DNA from: Burkholderiales bacterium
GTDB taxonomy: Bacteria > Pseudomonadota > Gammaproteobacteria > Burkholderiales > WYBJ01
Reading direction: 5' to 3'
Length of the DNA stretch: 64,000 nt
Assembly: GCA_022841915.1 (NCBI GenBank)
Contig: JALHQN010000007.1
Coordinates: 211,284 to 275,283, forward strand
The position numbers and the translations under genes were made by a program. The first letter of the stretch is position 1, and each line of letters starts with the position of its first letter. The notes below the pieces were generated by a model. The model saw nothing but the letters and a program-made list of their open reading frames with translations, did not search any database and was not told where the DNA came from. Shown in pieces: positions 11,649 to 20,262 of this stretch.

Positions 11649-12109
11649 AGGACCTCGTGACGCTTGTCGCCGAGCACCCGTTTTTCGAGGATCTCGCGCC
11701 CGCGCATCTTGCGCTGGTAGTCGGCTGCGCTCAGATGGCTGTTTACAAGAAGAACGATTACCTGTTCAAGTACGGCGACGATGCCGCGTATTTCTTTTTG
11801 CTCCGATACGGGCGCGTCGCGCTCGAGCTGACGGGCCCCGGCGCGGACTCGTTCCGATTCCAGACCGTAGGTGCGGGTGAAGTATTGGGGTGGTCATGGC
11901 TGTTTCCGCCTCATCAGTCGCAATTCGATGCGCGTGTGATCGAGGACGCCCGCGTGATCCGGTTCGACGGCAAGTGCTTGCGCGCCAAATGCGACAGCGA
12001 TCCAGTCTTGGGCTACGATCTGATGAAGCGTTTTGCTCAGGTGATGGTGCGACGCTTCGCGGATACCCGCCTGCAGTTGATCGACGTGTATGGCAAGCAA
12101 GGCCGCTGA
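11645..12109 (+). CDS. Stand-alone cyclic-nucleotide-binding-like domain protein in hydrogenase operon
   Basis: This 154-residue protein consists only of a Crp/Fnr-type sensor domain: EHPFFEDLAPAHLALV at the N-terminus, a beta-roll with RYGRVALEL, GEVLGWSWLFPPHQSQFDAR, and a C-helix (YDLMKRFAQVMVRRF). There is no helix-turn-helix after it. In the phosphate-binding cassette the Arg and Ser/Thr that contact cyclic nucleotides are not in their usual form (the stretch reads HQSQFDA), so true cNMP binding is doubtful. It starts with GTG inside the hydB stop (4-nt overlap) and overlaps the likely start of hydG. The gene is therefore translationally locked into the hydrogenase operon, where it may tune enzyme activity or assembly. 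Confidence 0.85.
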   Translation: MKDLVTLVAEHPFFEDLAPAHLALVVGCAQMAVYKKNDYLFKYGDDAAYFFLLRYGRVALELTGPGADSFRFQTVGAGEVLGWSWLFPPHQSQFDARVIEDARVIRFDGKCLRAKCDSDPVLGYDLMKRFAQVMVRRFADTRLQLIDVYGKQGR

Positions 12110-12941
12110 CGTGATCGGGACGCAGCCGCTGCTGCCGCAGCCGTGGGTCGTGAGCGAGGTGACGCGTGAGACGGACGATGTGGTCACGCTGACGATGGAT
12201 CCCGGCAGCGGTGCCGCCCCCATGGTCTTCAGGCCCGGTCAGTTCAACATGCTCTACGCGTTCGGCGTGGGCGAAGTGCCCATTTCGATCAGCGGCGACC
12301 CGGCGCACGAGGCGCAGCTGATACATACCCTGCGCGCAGTCGGCTTCGTCACTCGCGCCTTGTGCGCGCTCCAGCCCGGTGACTTGATCGGTGTGCGAGG
12401 CCCCTACGGCAGCCATTGGCCCATCGAGCAGCATGCCGGCCGCGACATCGTACTGGTGGCGGGCGGCATCGGATTGGCTCCCTTGCGCCCGGCGATCTAT
12501 CACATCCTCAGCCACCGCGATCGGTACGGAGAAGTCGCCTTGCTGTACGGCGCGCGTAAACCCGACGAGTTGCTGTTTCCGGACGAGTTCGACGCTTGGC
12601 GCAAGGCGGGCATTCAGGTCGAGATCACGGTCGATAACGCGGACGCTTGCTGGGAGGGCCGGGTGGGGGTGGTCACGACACTGATTCGCCACGGCCGGTT
12701 CGAGCGCACCGCGGCCAGTGCGTTCATGTGCGGGCCCGAAGTCATGATGCGTTTCGCGGCGCAGGAACTCGAGAACCAGGGCGTGACGCCTGACAAGGTG
12801 TTCGTCTCCATGGAACGAAACATGAAGTGCGCGATCGGCTTGTGCGGGCATTGTCAGTTGGGGCCGGAGTTCATCTGCACGGATGGTGCGGTGTTCGCGC
12901 TGCCGCGCGTGCAGCGCTTGATGACGATTCGGGAGCTGTGA
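12090..12941 (+). CDS. hydG: Hydrogenase gamma subunit, FAD/NAD(P)-binding HydG
   Basis: This 283-residue ferredoxin-NADP reductase-fold subunit connects the hydrogenase to NAD(P)H. The FAD site is [10 protein letters not shown]...EVPISISGD. The NAD(P) site is [12 protein letters not shown], with a later [10 protein letters not shown] segment. A C-terminal [2Fe-2S] loop has four cysteines in [20 protein letters not shown], as in dihydroorotate dehydrogenase electron-transfer subunits and sulfhydrogenase gamma. The ATG at 12090 overlaps the preceding gene by 20 bp. The GTG at 12111, two bases after the upstream stop, is an equally plausible start. Its stop overlaps the hydD ATG by one base. 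Confidence 0.92.
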   Translation: MASKAADVIGTQPLLPQPWVVSEVTRETDDVVTLTMDPGSGAAPMVFRPGQFNMLYAFGVGEVPISISGDPAHEAQLIHTLRAVGFVTRALCALQPGDLIGVRGPYGSHWPIEQHAGRDIVLVAGGIGLAPLRPAIYHILSHRDRYGEVALLYGARKPDELLFPDEFDAWRKAGIQVEITVDNADACWEGRVGVVTTLIRHGRFERTAASAFMCGPEVMMRFAAQELENQGVTPDKVFVSMERNMKCAIGLCGHCQLGPEFICTDGAVFALPRVQRLMTIREL

Positions 12942-13711
12942 TGGGCAAGCCGAGATTGGCGGTCTGGAAGTTCGCCTCCTGCGACGGTTGTCAGTTGAGC
13001 TTGCTCGATTGCGAGGACGAGTTGCTGGCTGTGGCAGGCGCGGTCGAGATCGCGTACTTTCCGGAGGCCAGCAGCGACATGCAGCCCGGTCCCTACGATG
13101 TCTCCCTGGTGGAAGGCAGCATCACGACGGCGCATGACGCCGAGCGCATCCGGGAAATTCGACGGCAGAGCGGCGCGGTCATCACCATCGGTGCCTGCGC
13201 CACAGCGGGCGGCATCCAGGCATTGCGAAACTTCGCGGACGTCGAGGAATTCACGCGTGCCGTGTACGCGACCCCTTCGTTCATCAGCACCCTCGACACA
13301 TCGACGCCGATTGCCGATCACATCCGCGTGGATTTCGAGCTGCGCGGCTGCCCGATCAACAAGCATCAGCTGCTCGAGACCATCAATGCGTTTATCAACC
13401 GGCGCCGGCCGAACATCCCCGCCCATAGCGTCTGCGTCGAATGCAAACGGCGGGGGACTGTCTGCGTAACGGTTGCGCGCGGTGCGGCCTGCCTCGGGCC
13501 GGTAACCCACGCAGGCTGCGGCGCTTTGTGCCCGAGCTACGACCGCGGCTGCTTCGGTTGCTACGGCCCCAAGGAACTGGCGAACACCGAATCACTGGCC
13601 GCTTGGGCTCGTGACAAGCTCGGGGTCGCTGATAAAGACATCCAGCGGCTCCACCACAACTTCAACGCCTGGAGTGAACCGTTTCGCAGCGAAGGCGATC
13701 GTCATGGCTGA
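12941..13711 (+). CDS. hydD: [NiFe] hydrogenase small (delta) subunit HydD
   Basis: This 256-residue cytosolic hydrogenase small subunit has no Tat signal, as expected for group 3. The proximal cluster ligands are C14 and C17 ([10 protein letters not shown]), then the GACATAGG and RGCPIN cysteines. Further cysteines ([29 protein letters not shown]) can ligate two more clusters. It wires electrons from the NiFe site in HydA to HydB and HydG. The start is the ATG that shares one base with the hydG stop. The gene overlaps hydA by 8 bp. The frame remains open upstream into hydG but has no similarity there. Confidence 0.94.
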   Translation: MGKPRLAVWKFASCDGCQLSLLDCEDELLAVAGAVEIAYFPEASSDMQPGPYDVSLVEGSITTAHDAERIREIRRQSGAVITIGACATAGGIQALRNFADVEEFTRAVYATPSFISTLDTSTPIADHIRVDFELRGCPINKHQLLETINAFINRRRPNIPAHSVCVECKRRGTVCVTVARGAACLGPVTHAGCGALCPSYDRGCFGCYGPKELANTESLAAWARDKLGVADKDIQRLHHNFNAWSEPFRSEGDRHG

Positions 13712-14996
13712 GCAGCGCACCATCAAGGTCGACTACATGGCTCGTGTCGAAGGCGAGAGCGCGCTCGACATCGTGATCGAAGGCGATGCGGTCAAGGATG
13801 TGAAGCTCAAGATCTTCGAGCCGCCGCGGTTCTTCGAAGCCTTGTTGCGCGGGCGCAGCTTTCTCGAAGCGCCGGATATCACGGCACGCATCTGCGGCAT
13901 CTGCCCCGTCGCCTACCAGATGAGCGCCGTCCATGCGATGGAGGACGCCTGCGGCGTCAAAGTGACCGGGCCCCTGCGCGCCTTGCGCCGACTGCTGTAC
14001 TGCGGCGAGTGGATCGAGAGCCATGTCCTGCACATCTACATGCTGCATGCACCGGATTTTCTGGGCAAGCACAGTGTCGTCGAACTGGCGGCCGAGCACC
14101 CTGAAATCATCCGGCGCGGCTTGCGGCTGAAGAAGACAGGCAACGAGATCGTCGGTCTGCTGGGGGGGCGCGAAATCCATCCGATCAACGTGCGCGTCGG
14201 GGGCTTCTACAAGATTCCGACGAAGTCCGATTTCGCGGCATTGGCCGAGAAGCTCAAGCTTGCCCGTGACGACGCGCTGGCCACGGTGTCCTGGGTCAGT
14301 GGCTTCCAGTTTCCCGACTTCGATCAAGACTACGAGTTCGTCTGTCTCAGTCACCCCGACGAATATCCTTACAACGAAGGCCGTATCGTCAGTAGCCGTG
14401 GCCTCGATATTCCCGTGCAGGCGTTCCACGAGCATTTCGTCGAGGATCACGTGGCGCATTCGACGGCATTGCATTGCCGGCTCAAGGCGCGCGGCCACTA
14501 CAAGGTCGGCCCGCTTGCGCGATACAGTCTGAATTACGACAAGCTCTCGCCGTTGGCGAAGCAGGCGGCGATGGATGCCGGACTCGGACGCACATGCAAC
14601 AACCCTTTCAAGAGCATACTCGTCCGGGCGGTCGAAGTCGTGTACGCGGTCGACGAGGCGCTGCGCATTCTCGACACTCTGGAGCGCCCGGACTCGCCTT
14701 GCGTCGAAGTGCTTCCTCGCGCCGGCACCGGCTTTGCGGCCACGGAGGCTCCGCGCGGGATGCTGCACCATACCTATCGGCTCGATGCCGAGGGAAACAT
14801 AGCGTTCGCACAGATCATCCCGCCCACCTCGCAGAATCAGGCGACCATCGAAGACGATCTGCGACACTTCATCGCGCCCCGTCTGAGCCTGCCCGACGAT
14901 CAGCTGCAATGGCAGTGCGAGCAGGCCGTGCGCAACTACGATCCGTGCATCTCGTGCAGCACCCATTTTCTCAAGCTGACGGTGGAGCGCCGGTGA
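13704..14996 (+). CDS. hydA: [NiFe] hydrogenase large (alpha) subunit HydA, group 3b type
   Basis: This is a 430-residue catalytic subunit. The Ni-Fe ligands are C64 and C67 in [11 protein letters not shown], and C415 and C418 in [10 protein letters not shown]. The C-terminal nine residues after H421 (FLKLTVERR) look like the propeptide removed by the maturation protease encoded next. In the L1 motif the commonly conserved histidine position is Tyr. The soluble partners (HydB, G, D) and the lack of export signals point to a bidirectional NAD(P)-linked group 3b enzyme that may also reduce elemental sulfur or polysulfide. The ATG at 13704 lies 8 bp inside hydD. The group assignment is from gene order and motif and should be tested by phylogeny. 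Confidence 0.94.
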   Translation: MAEQRTIKVDYMARVEGESALDIVIEGDAVKDVKLKIFEPPRFFEALLRGRSFLEAPDITARICGICPVAYQMSAVHAMEDACGVKVTGPLRALRRLLYCGEWIESHVLHIYMLHAPDFLGKHSVVELAAEHPEIIRRGLRLKKTGNEIVGLLGGREIHPINVRVGGFYKIPTKSDFAALAEKLKLARDDALATVSWVSGFQFPDFDQDYEFVCLSHPDEYPYNEGRIVSSRGLDIPVQAFHEHFVEDHVAHSTALHCRLKARGHYKVGPLARYSLNYDKLSPLAKQAAMDAGLGRTCNNPFKSILVRAVEVVYAVDEALRILDTLERPDSPCVEVLPRAGTGFAATEAPRGMLHHTYRLDAEGNIAFAQIIPPTSQNQATIEDDLRHFIAPRLSLPDDQLQWQCEQAVRNYDPCISCSTHFLKLTVERR

Positions 14997-15457
14997 GCAC
15001 GATGGTGATCGGGATCGGCAACCGTGAGCGCGCGGACGATGCGCTGGGACTGATCGCCATCGATCGTCTGCAGCGCGAGCATCCCGCGGGCGTCGAGTTC
15101 GCGACCGCCCGGGGTGACGTGCTGAAGGTGCTGGATCTGTTCGAGGGCGCGCACAAGGTGATCATGATCGATGCCATGCGATCCGGCGGCACGCCCGGCC
15201 AGGTGGTGCGCCTCGATGTCTCGGACGTGGCGGTGAAAGTCGATCTGGCGAACTTCGCCTCGAGCCATACGGTGAATCTGGCGGAGGCCATCGAACTGGC
15301 CCGCACCTTGGGCAGGCTGCCGGCGCACCTGATCGTCTATGGCGTCGAAGCGCAGGATTTCACCCTGGGCAATGGACTCAGTCCGGCCGTGGCGGCGGCG
15401 CTCGAAGGTCTGTTGACTCGGGTCAGAAAGGAGTGGGCATGCACGAAGCATGGTTGA
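14993..15457 (+). CDS. Hydrogenase maturation endopeptidase (HycI/HyaD type)
   Basis: This 154-residue protease of the HybD/HycI fold cuts the C-terminal tail of the nickel-loaded large subunit. The start region [15 protein letters not shown], the [10 protein letters not shown] aspartate and the ASSHTVNL histidine correspond to the three nickel-probing residues of the family. GTG at 14993 overlaps the hydA stop by 4 bp. ATG at 15002 is an alternative start. Its substrate is presumably HydA. The gene overlaps the next one by 19 bp. Confidence 0.9.
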   Translation: MSTMVIGIGNRERADDALGLIAIDRLQREHPAGVEFATARGDVLKVLDLFEGAHKVIMIDAMRSGGTPGQVVRLDVSDVAVKVDLANFASSHTVNLAEAIELARTLGRLPAHLIVYGVEAQDFTLGNGLSPAVAAALEGLLTRVRKEWACTKHG

Positions 15458-15699
15458 TGCGCGACCTCATGCGCAAGATCGTGGAGGTCGCGGCGCAGCA
15501 GGGTGCCTCGCGCGTCGTTTCGGTGACCGTGCGCCTGGGTGCGTTGTCGCACCTGGATGCCGCGCATTTCAAGGAACACTTCGATCAGGCGGCCGCGGGC
15601 ACGGTCGCTGACGGCGCGCTCGTCCACGCGAGCGTCGAGACAGATATCCAGTCCCCCACGGCGAACGGCGTGCTGCTCCAGAGCGTCGAGGTGGCATGA
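15439..15699 (+). CDS. hypA: HypA-like nickel chaperone lacking the zinc domain
   Basis: This 86-residue protein begins [11 protein letters not shown], keeping the Met-His-Glu nickel-binding start of HypA, and continues with VVSVTVRLGALSHLDAAHF and GTVADGALVHASVE, matching HypA strand by strand. The ordinary HypA zinc domain, with two CxxC motifs between about residues 70 and 95, is missing. The whole protein contains no cysteine, and the sequence jumps to the terminal LLQSVEV strand. AAAGGAG six bases before the ATG at 15439 fixes the start. It probably delivers nickel to HydA, but without zinc control, and HypB is not encoded nearby. Confidence 0.82.
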   Translation: MHEAWLMRDLMRKIVEVAAQQGASRVVSVTVRLGALSHLDAAHFKEHFDQAAAGTVADGALVHASVETDIQSPTANGVLLQSVEVA

Positions 15700-17840
15700 G
15701 CTCTGCGCGCTTGCGGTTCATCATCCGCGGCGCCGTCCAGGGCGTGGGTTTTCGTCCCTTTGTGTGGCGACTTGCGCATGAGCTCGGACTGGACGGTCAT
15801 GTACGCAACGAGGGCGGATGCGTCGTCATCGAGGCCGAGGGCGAGCGCGTAGACGAGTTTCGATCGCGGCTGCGCCGAGAGCCACCGTCCGGGGCTCGTG
15901 TCGAAGACATGGTCTGGGAAAGCATTCCCGCGCGCGGGGCGCCGGGCTTTGTCATCGAAGACAGTCAGGCCGGGTCGAGGCCTGCTGTCGTGCCCGACAT
16001 GGCGACCTGTGCCGACTGCCTGAGCGAGGTGTTCGATCCGACGAGCCGCTTCCACCGTTACGCCTTCACCAACTGTACACGGTGCGGTCCCCGGTACAGC
16101 ATCGTCGAGCGCACGCCCTACGACCGCGTCCGGACCACCATGGCAGCCTTCGAAATGTGTGTCGCTTGCAGGGCCGAGTACGAGAATCCCGCAGACCGCC
16201 GTTTTCACGCACAGCCTACGGCCTGCCCGGCGTGCGGTCCGCGTCTGAGCCTCTGTGATGCCACGGGTAGGACGATCGACGCCGACGACGTGATCGATCG
16301 CGCTGCGGTGGCACTCGCCGACGGTCGGATCGTGGCGCTCAAAGGCCTCGGCGGCTTCCAGTTGCTGGCCGATGCGACGAACGAGCGCGCCGTCATTCGG
16401 TTGCGCGAACGCAAGCACCGGCCGCACAAGCCACTGGCCGTGATGATGCCCGACGTCGCGGCTGCGGGCCGCTGGGCGAACGTCGACGACCGCGAGGCCG
16501 CGCTGCTGCAATCGCCGGCCGCGCCCATCGTGCTGCTGACATCGCGATCCGGCGTCGTGCCCGCCGCGATCGCCCCGGGTTTGGGCGAGGTCGGATTGAT
16601 GCTGCCCACCACTGCCTTGCACCACTTGCTGCTTCGCGCCGTGGGTTGCCCCGTCGTCTGCACGAGCGGCAATCTGAGCGGCGAACCCATCTGTACCGAC
16701 AACGAGGAGGCCCTCGCGCGCCTTGCCCGCATTGCCGATGTGTTCCTGATGCACGATCGTCCGATCCGTCGCGCTGTCGACGATTCCGTGGCTCGCGTGA
16801 TCGACGACGCTCCGCAGGTGCTTCGCCTTGCCCGCGGCTACGCGCCGTTGACCTTGCCGATGCTCGGGCTCCCGGCGATGGCCACGGGCGCGCACTTTAA
16901 GAACTCGCTGGCAGTGCGGGCGGATGGGCGGGTGGTCTTGAGTCAGCACATCGGCGACCTCGAAAGCACGCTGTCCATCGACGCGATGCGAAGTACGGCC
17001 CGCGATCTGCAGGCTTTCTTCGGCGTCGAGCCCGTAAGAGTGGCATGCGACCTGCATCCGGACTATGCCTCGACGCACTTCGCGCATGCCCTCCGCGCGC
17101 CGGTTGCGCCGGTACAGCACCACGTCGCCCACGCTCTGGCATGCATGGCCGAACACGGGCAGTCTCGGCTGCTGGCCGTCGTGTGGGACGGCATCGGGCT
17201 CGGGCCCGACGGAACCCTCTGGGGCGGCGAGTTCCTGCTCATCCACGGGTCGCGTTGGCGACGCGCGGCGCATCTGCGTCCTTTTCGGCTGCCCGGCGCG
17301 GATGGGGCCGCGCGGGACGCCCGACGAGCGCTGGCCGGGCTCAGAGGCGAAAGCGGGCCCACGGCGCCGGTGTGTACGAGCGCCGGTCGGTTGTTCGACG
17401 GCTTCGCGGCGATGTTGGGTTTGTGCGGCGCGCAGACCTACGAGGGCCAGGCCGCAATGCAGCTCGAAGCCGCGACGGCGCCGGGTGTCGACGCGGCTTA
17501 CGACCTGCCGTTGATCGATGGCGAATTGGACTGGCGGCCGATGCTAGAGGCCGCAAGCAACGAGAAAGTGGCCGGCGTGGCGGCTGCGAAGTTTCAGAAC
17601 GCGTTGGCGGAGGGCATCCTTGCCGTCGCGCGCGAAGTGGGGGAAGCCGTGGTGGCGCTGACGGGAGGATGCTTTCAGAATCGCTATCTGACCGAGCGCG
17701 TCATGCGCCGATTGCGCGAAGAAGGCTTCACGCCGGTGATTCCACGCCAGGTGCCGCCGAACGACGGCGGCATTGCGCTCGGCCAGCTTGCAGCAGTCAC
17801 AGGAGGGGGCGATGTGCCTCGCAGTGCCAGGCCGGGTTGA
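15696..17840 (+). CDS. hypF: Carbamoyltransferase HypF
   Basis: This 714-residue enzyme uses carbamoyl phosphate and ATP to place a carbamoyl group on the C-terminal Cys of HypE, the source of the active-site CN ligands. The domains in order are an acylphosphatase domain (about 5-95, GAVQGVGFRPFVWRL), two zinc fingers (CADCLSEVF...CTRCGPRY and CVACRAEY...CPACGPR), a YrdC/Sua5 domain (about 195-380, KGLGGFQLLADATN, KHRPHKPLAVM) and a Kae1-like domain (about 390-705, HPDYASTHFA, VQHHVAHALACMAEH, ALTGGCFQNRYL). It is slightly shorter than the usual ~750 but complete. It overlaps hypA by 4 bp (ATGA) and hypC by 29 bp. Confidence 0.96.
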   Translation: MSSARLRFIIRGAVQGVGFRPFVWRLAHELGLDGHVRNEGGCVVIEAEGERVDEFRSRLRREPPSGARVEDMVWESIPARGAPGFVIEDSQAGSRPAVVPDMATCADCLSEVFDPTSRFHRYAFTNCTRCGPRYSIVERTPYDRVRTTMAAFEMCVACRAEYENPADRRFHAQPTACPACGPRLSLCDATGRTIDADDVIDRAAVALADGRIVALKGLGGFQLLADATNERAVIRLRERKHRPHKPLAVMMPDVAAAGRWANVDDREAALLQSPAAPIVLLTSRSGVVPAAIAPGLGEVGLMLPTTALHHLLLRAVGCPVVCTSGNLSGEPICTDNEEALARLARIADVFLMHDRPIRRAVDDSVARVIDDAPQVLRLARGYAPLTLPMLGLPAMATGAHFKNSLAVRADGRVVLSQHIGDLESTLSIDAMRSTARDLQAFFGVEPVRVACDLHPDYASTHFAHALRAPVAPVQHHVAHALACMAEHGQSRLLAVVWDGIGLGPDGTLWGGEFLLIHGSRWRRAAHLRPFRLPGADGAARDARRALAGLRGESGPTAPVCTSAGRLFDGFAAMLGLCGAQTYEGQAAMQLEAATAPGVDAAYDLPLIDGELDWRPMLEAASNEKVAGVAAAKFQNALAEGILAVAREVGEAVVALTGGCFQNRYLTERVMRRLREEGFTPVIPRQVPPNDGGIALGQLAAVTGGGDVPRSARPG

Positions 17841-18036
17841 ATCCATCGACGATGCCACCCCAGAGACGCGCGCGGGTCGGGTGAACTTCGGCGGGGTCGT
17901 CAAGGTGATCAATCTTGCGTTCGTGCCGGAGGCCGTCGTCGGCGATTACGTGCTGACGCATGTCGGCTTTGCGATCTCTCGCATCGATGAGGCGCAAGCC
18001 CGCCGTACGCTAGCCTTCCTGGAAGGCCGGTCATGA
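17812..18036 (+). CDS. hypC: Hydrogenase assembly chaperone HypC
   Basis: This 74-residue protein starts [13 protein letters not shown]; the N-terminal Cys2 is the ligand that carries Fe(CN)2CO with HypD. The [16 protein letters not shown] and [15 protein letters not shown] strands are standard for the family. AGGAGGGGG immediately upstream of the ATG at 17812 sets the start inside the hypF 3' end. The stop overlaps hypD by 4 bp. Confidence 0.95.
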   Translation: MCLAVPGRVESIDDATPETRAGRVNFGGVVKVINLAFVPEAVVGDYVLTHVGFAISRIDEAQARRTLAFLEGRS

Positions 18037-19115
18037 AGCATGTGGACGAGTTTCGAGATCCGGCGAGCGTCCTGGAATGCGCCCGCGAGATCGGTGCGAT
18101 CGTGACGCGCCCGTGGACCCTCATGGAAGTGTGCGGCGGTCAGACGCACGCGATCGTCAAGCATGGATTGGACGAGTTGCTGCCGTCGCAAGTCACCCTC
18201 ATTCACGGTCCGGGTTGCCCGGTCTGCGTCACCGACGTGGCGATCCTCGACCAAGCCCATGCCATCGCGGCAAGGCCAGAGGTCGTATTCTGTACCTTCG
18301 GCGACATGCTGCGCGTGCCCGGCACGAGCACCGACCTTTATCAGGTCAAGGCGAGCGGGGGTGACGTGCGTGTCGTCTATTCGCCGCTCGATGCACTCGA
18401 CATCGCGGCGGCCGAGCCCGCGCGCGAGGTCGTCTTTTTCGCCATCGGGTTCGAGACCACGGCGCCCGCCAACGCCATGAGCGTCTACCTGGCCCGTCAG
18501 CGCGGATTGAAGAACTTCTCGATGCTCGTGTCCCAGGTGCTGGTGCCGCCCGCCATCGAGGCGATCATGGCGTCGCCGCGTAGCCGGGTGCAGGGCTTTC
18601 TGGCCGCGGGGCACGTTTGCGCGATCATGGGCACCCGGGAATACGAGCCCATCGCGGCGAAGCACCGGGTGCCCATCGTGGCCACGGGATTCGAGCCGCT
18701 CGACATCATGCAAGGGGTGTTGATGTGCGTTCGGCAACTCGAAGCCGGCAGCCATCGAGTCGAGAACCAGTATGCCCGCGTTGTGCGCGAAGAGGGCAAT
18801 GCCGGGGCGCAGGCGCTGATGCGGCAAGTGTTCGCGGTTCGCGATGCGAACTGGCGCGGCATCGGCATCATCGATGCCAGCGGTTTGGGACTGAGCGCCG
18901 AGTACCGGTGCTTCGATGCGCTCGATCGTTTCGGCACGACACTGGCGTCTCGCCAGGACGACGGCGTGTGCATCAGCGGACTGATCATGCAGGGGCTGGA
19001 GAAACCCGCAGCGTGTCCGGCATTCGGCAAGGCCTGCACGCCCGAGATGCCGCTGGGGGCCACCATGGTGAGCAGCGAGGGCGCTTGCGCCGCATACTAC
19101 AGGTACCGGAGATGA
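18033..19115 (+). CDS. hypD: Hydrogenase iron-center assembly protein HypD
   Basis: This 360-residue iron-sulfur scaffold assembles the Fe(CN)2CO unit. Diagnostic motifs are [28 protein letters not shown] (redox-active cysteines), [13 protein letters not shown] and [14 protein letters not shown]. The C-terminal cysteines ([27 protein letters not shown]) bind the [4Fe-4S] cluster. Length is normal. It overlaps hypC and hypE by 4 bp each, consistent with translational coupling. Confidence 0.97.
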   Translation: MKHVDEFRDPASVLECAREIGAIVTRPWTLMEVCGGQTHAIVKHGLDELLPSQVTLIHGPGCPVCVTDVAILDQAHAIAARPEVVFCTFGDMLRVPGTSTDLYQVKASGGDVRVVYSPLDALDIAAAEPAREVVFFAIGFETTAPANAMSVYLARQRGLKNFSMLVSQVLVPPAIEAIMASPRSRVQGFLAAGHVCAIMGTREYEPIAAKHRVPIVATGFEPLDIMQGVLMCVRQLEAGSHRVENQYARVVREEGNAGAQALMRQVFAVRDANWRGIGIIDASGLGLSAEYRCFDALDRFGTTLASRQDDGVCISGLIMQGLEKPAACPAFGKACTPEMPLGATMVSSEGACAAYYRYRR

Positions 19116-20155
19116 GCGAGCCGCGCGAGTTTCAACCGGTCTGCCCGGCACCGGCTCGATCGCAGCGCGTGAGCATGGCGCATGGCGGTGGCGGCCGGCT
19201 CATGCACGATCTCGTCAGGGACGTCTTTGCGGCCGCATTCGCCTGCAGCGCCGATCACGACGCGGCTGTCGTCGAAATTCCCGCGGGACGTATCGCGTCG
19301 ACGATCGACGGCTATGTCGTGCGTCCGATGTTCTTCCCGGGCGGCGATATCGGTTCGCTGGCAGTACACGGCACGTTGAACGACCTGGCCATGTGCGGCG
19401 CTCGCCCGGTCAGTCTTGCGGCCGCCTTCATCATCGAGGAAGGCACGTCGATCGACGTGCTTCACCGTATCGCTCGTTCAATGGCGATGGCGGCGCAGAG
19501 GGCCGGTGCGGTCATCAGCACTGGCGACACCAAGGTGGTCGAGCGCGGCCATGGCGACGGCGTCTACATCACGACCAGCGGCGTCGGTCGATGCGAGCAC
19601 GATCGCGATATCCATCCGCGCAGCATCCGCGAGGGCGACGTGCTGCTCGTGAGCGGCGACGTCGGTCGCCACGGCATCGCCGTGATGTCCGCGCGCGAGA
19701 ACCTGAGCTTCGAGAGCGCTATCGTGAGCGACAGCCAATGCCTGTGGCCGGCTGTGAGCTCGCTGCTCGAAGCAGGCGTGGATGTCCACTGCCTGCGGGA
19801 TCTCACGCGTGGCGGCTTGGCGACGGCACTGGTGGAATGGGCGCAGGCAACGGGGCTCGAAATCGAGCTGGACGAAGCGGCCGTGCGCGTCGATCCTGCC
19901 GTTCAGGGTGCTTGTGAACTGCTGGGTCTGGATCCTTTCTACGTGGCCAACGAGGGACGTATGGTCGTTGCGGTTCCCGCAGCGGCGGCCGATGCCGCAT
20001 TGGCGGCTTTGCGGCGGACGCCGGAGGCGTCAGGCAGCGTCGTTGCCGGACGCGTGTTGGCAGGCAGACCGGGACAGGTGAGCCTGCGAACCCGCATCGG
20101 CACGCTGCGCAACCTGCCGATGCTGAGCGGTGCTCAGTTGCCCCGCATTTGCTAA
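19112..20155 (+). CDS. hypE: Hydrogenase expression/formation protein HypE
   Basis: This 347-residue PurM-like protein dehydrates the thiocarbamoylated C-terminal cysteine to thiocyanate. The C-terminus is LPRIC with the acceptor Cys last. ATP-binding motifs include [19 protein letters not shown] and [27 protein letters not shown] segment near residue 25 is typical. The ATG at 19112 overlaps the hypD stop. It is the last gene of the operon. A 107-bp gap follows before the converging ABC exporter genes, with no clear terminator. Confidence 0.97.
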   Translation: MSEPREFQPVCPAPARSQRVSMAHGGGGRLMHDLVRDVFAAAFACSADHDAAVVEIPAGRIASTIDGYVVRPMFFPGGDIGSLAVHGTLNDLAMCGARPVSLAAAFIIEEGTSIDVLHRIARSMAMAAQRAGAVISTGDTKVVERGHGDGVYITTSGVGRCEHDRDIHPRSIREGDVLLVSGDVGRHGIAVMSARENLSFESAIVSDSQCLWPAVSSLLEAGVDVHCLRDLTRGGLATALVEWAQATGLEIELDEAAVRVDPAVQGACELLGLDPFYVANEGRMVVAVPAAAADAALAALRRTPEASGSVVAGRVLAGRPGQVSLRTRIGTLRNLPMLSGAQLPRIC

Positions 20156-20262
20156 GAGAGACCGCTGCGCCCGCGCTTGCTGCTGCGTTCGACGTTGTGA
20201 TCGAAGTGCCGCTCGCTCGCATTCGGCTGCTGCCGCGCTGCGCTCGTGACAATGGGGCGCGC

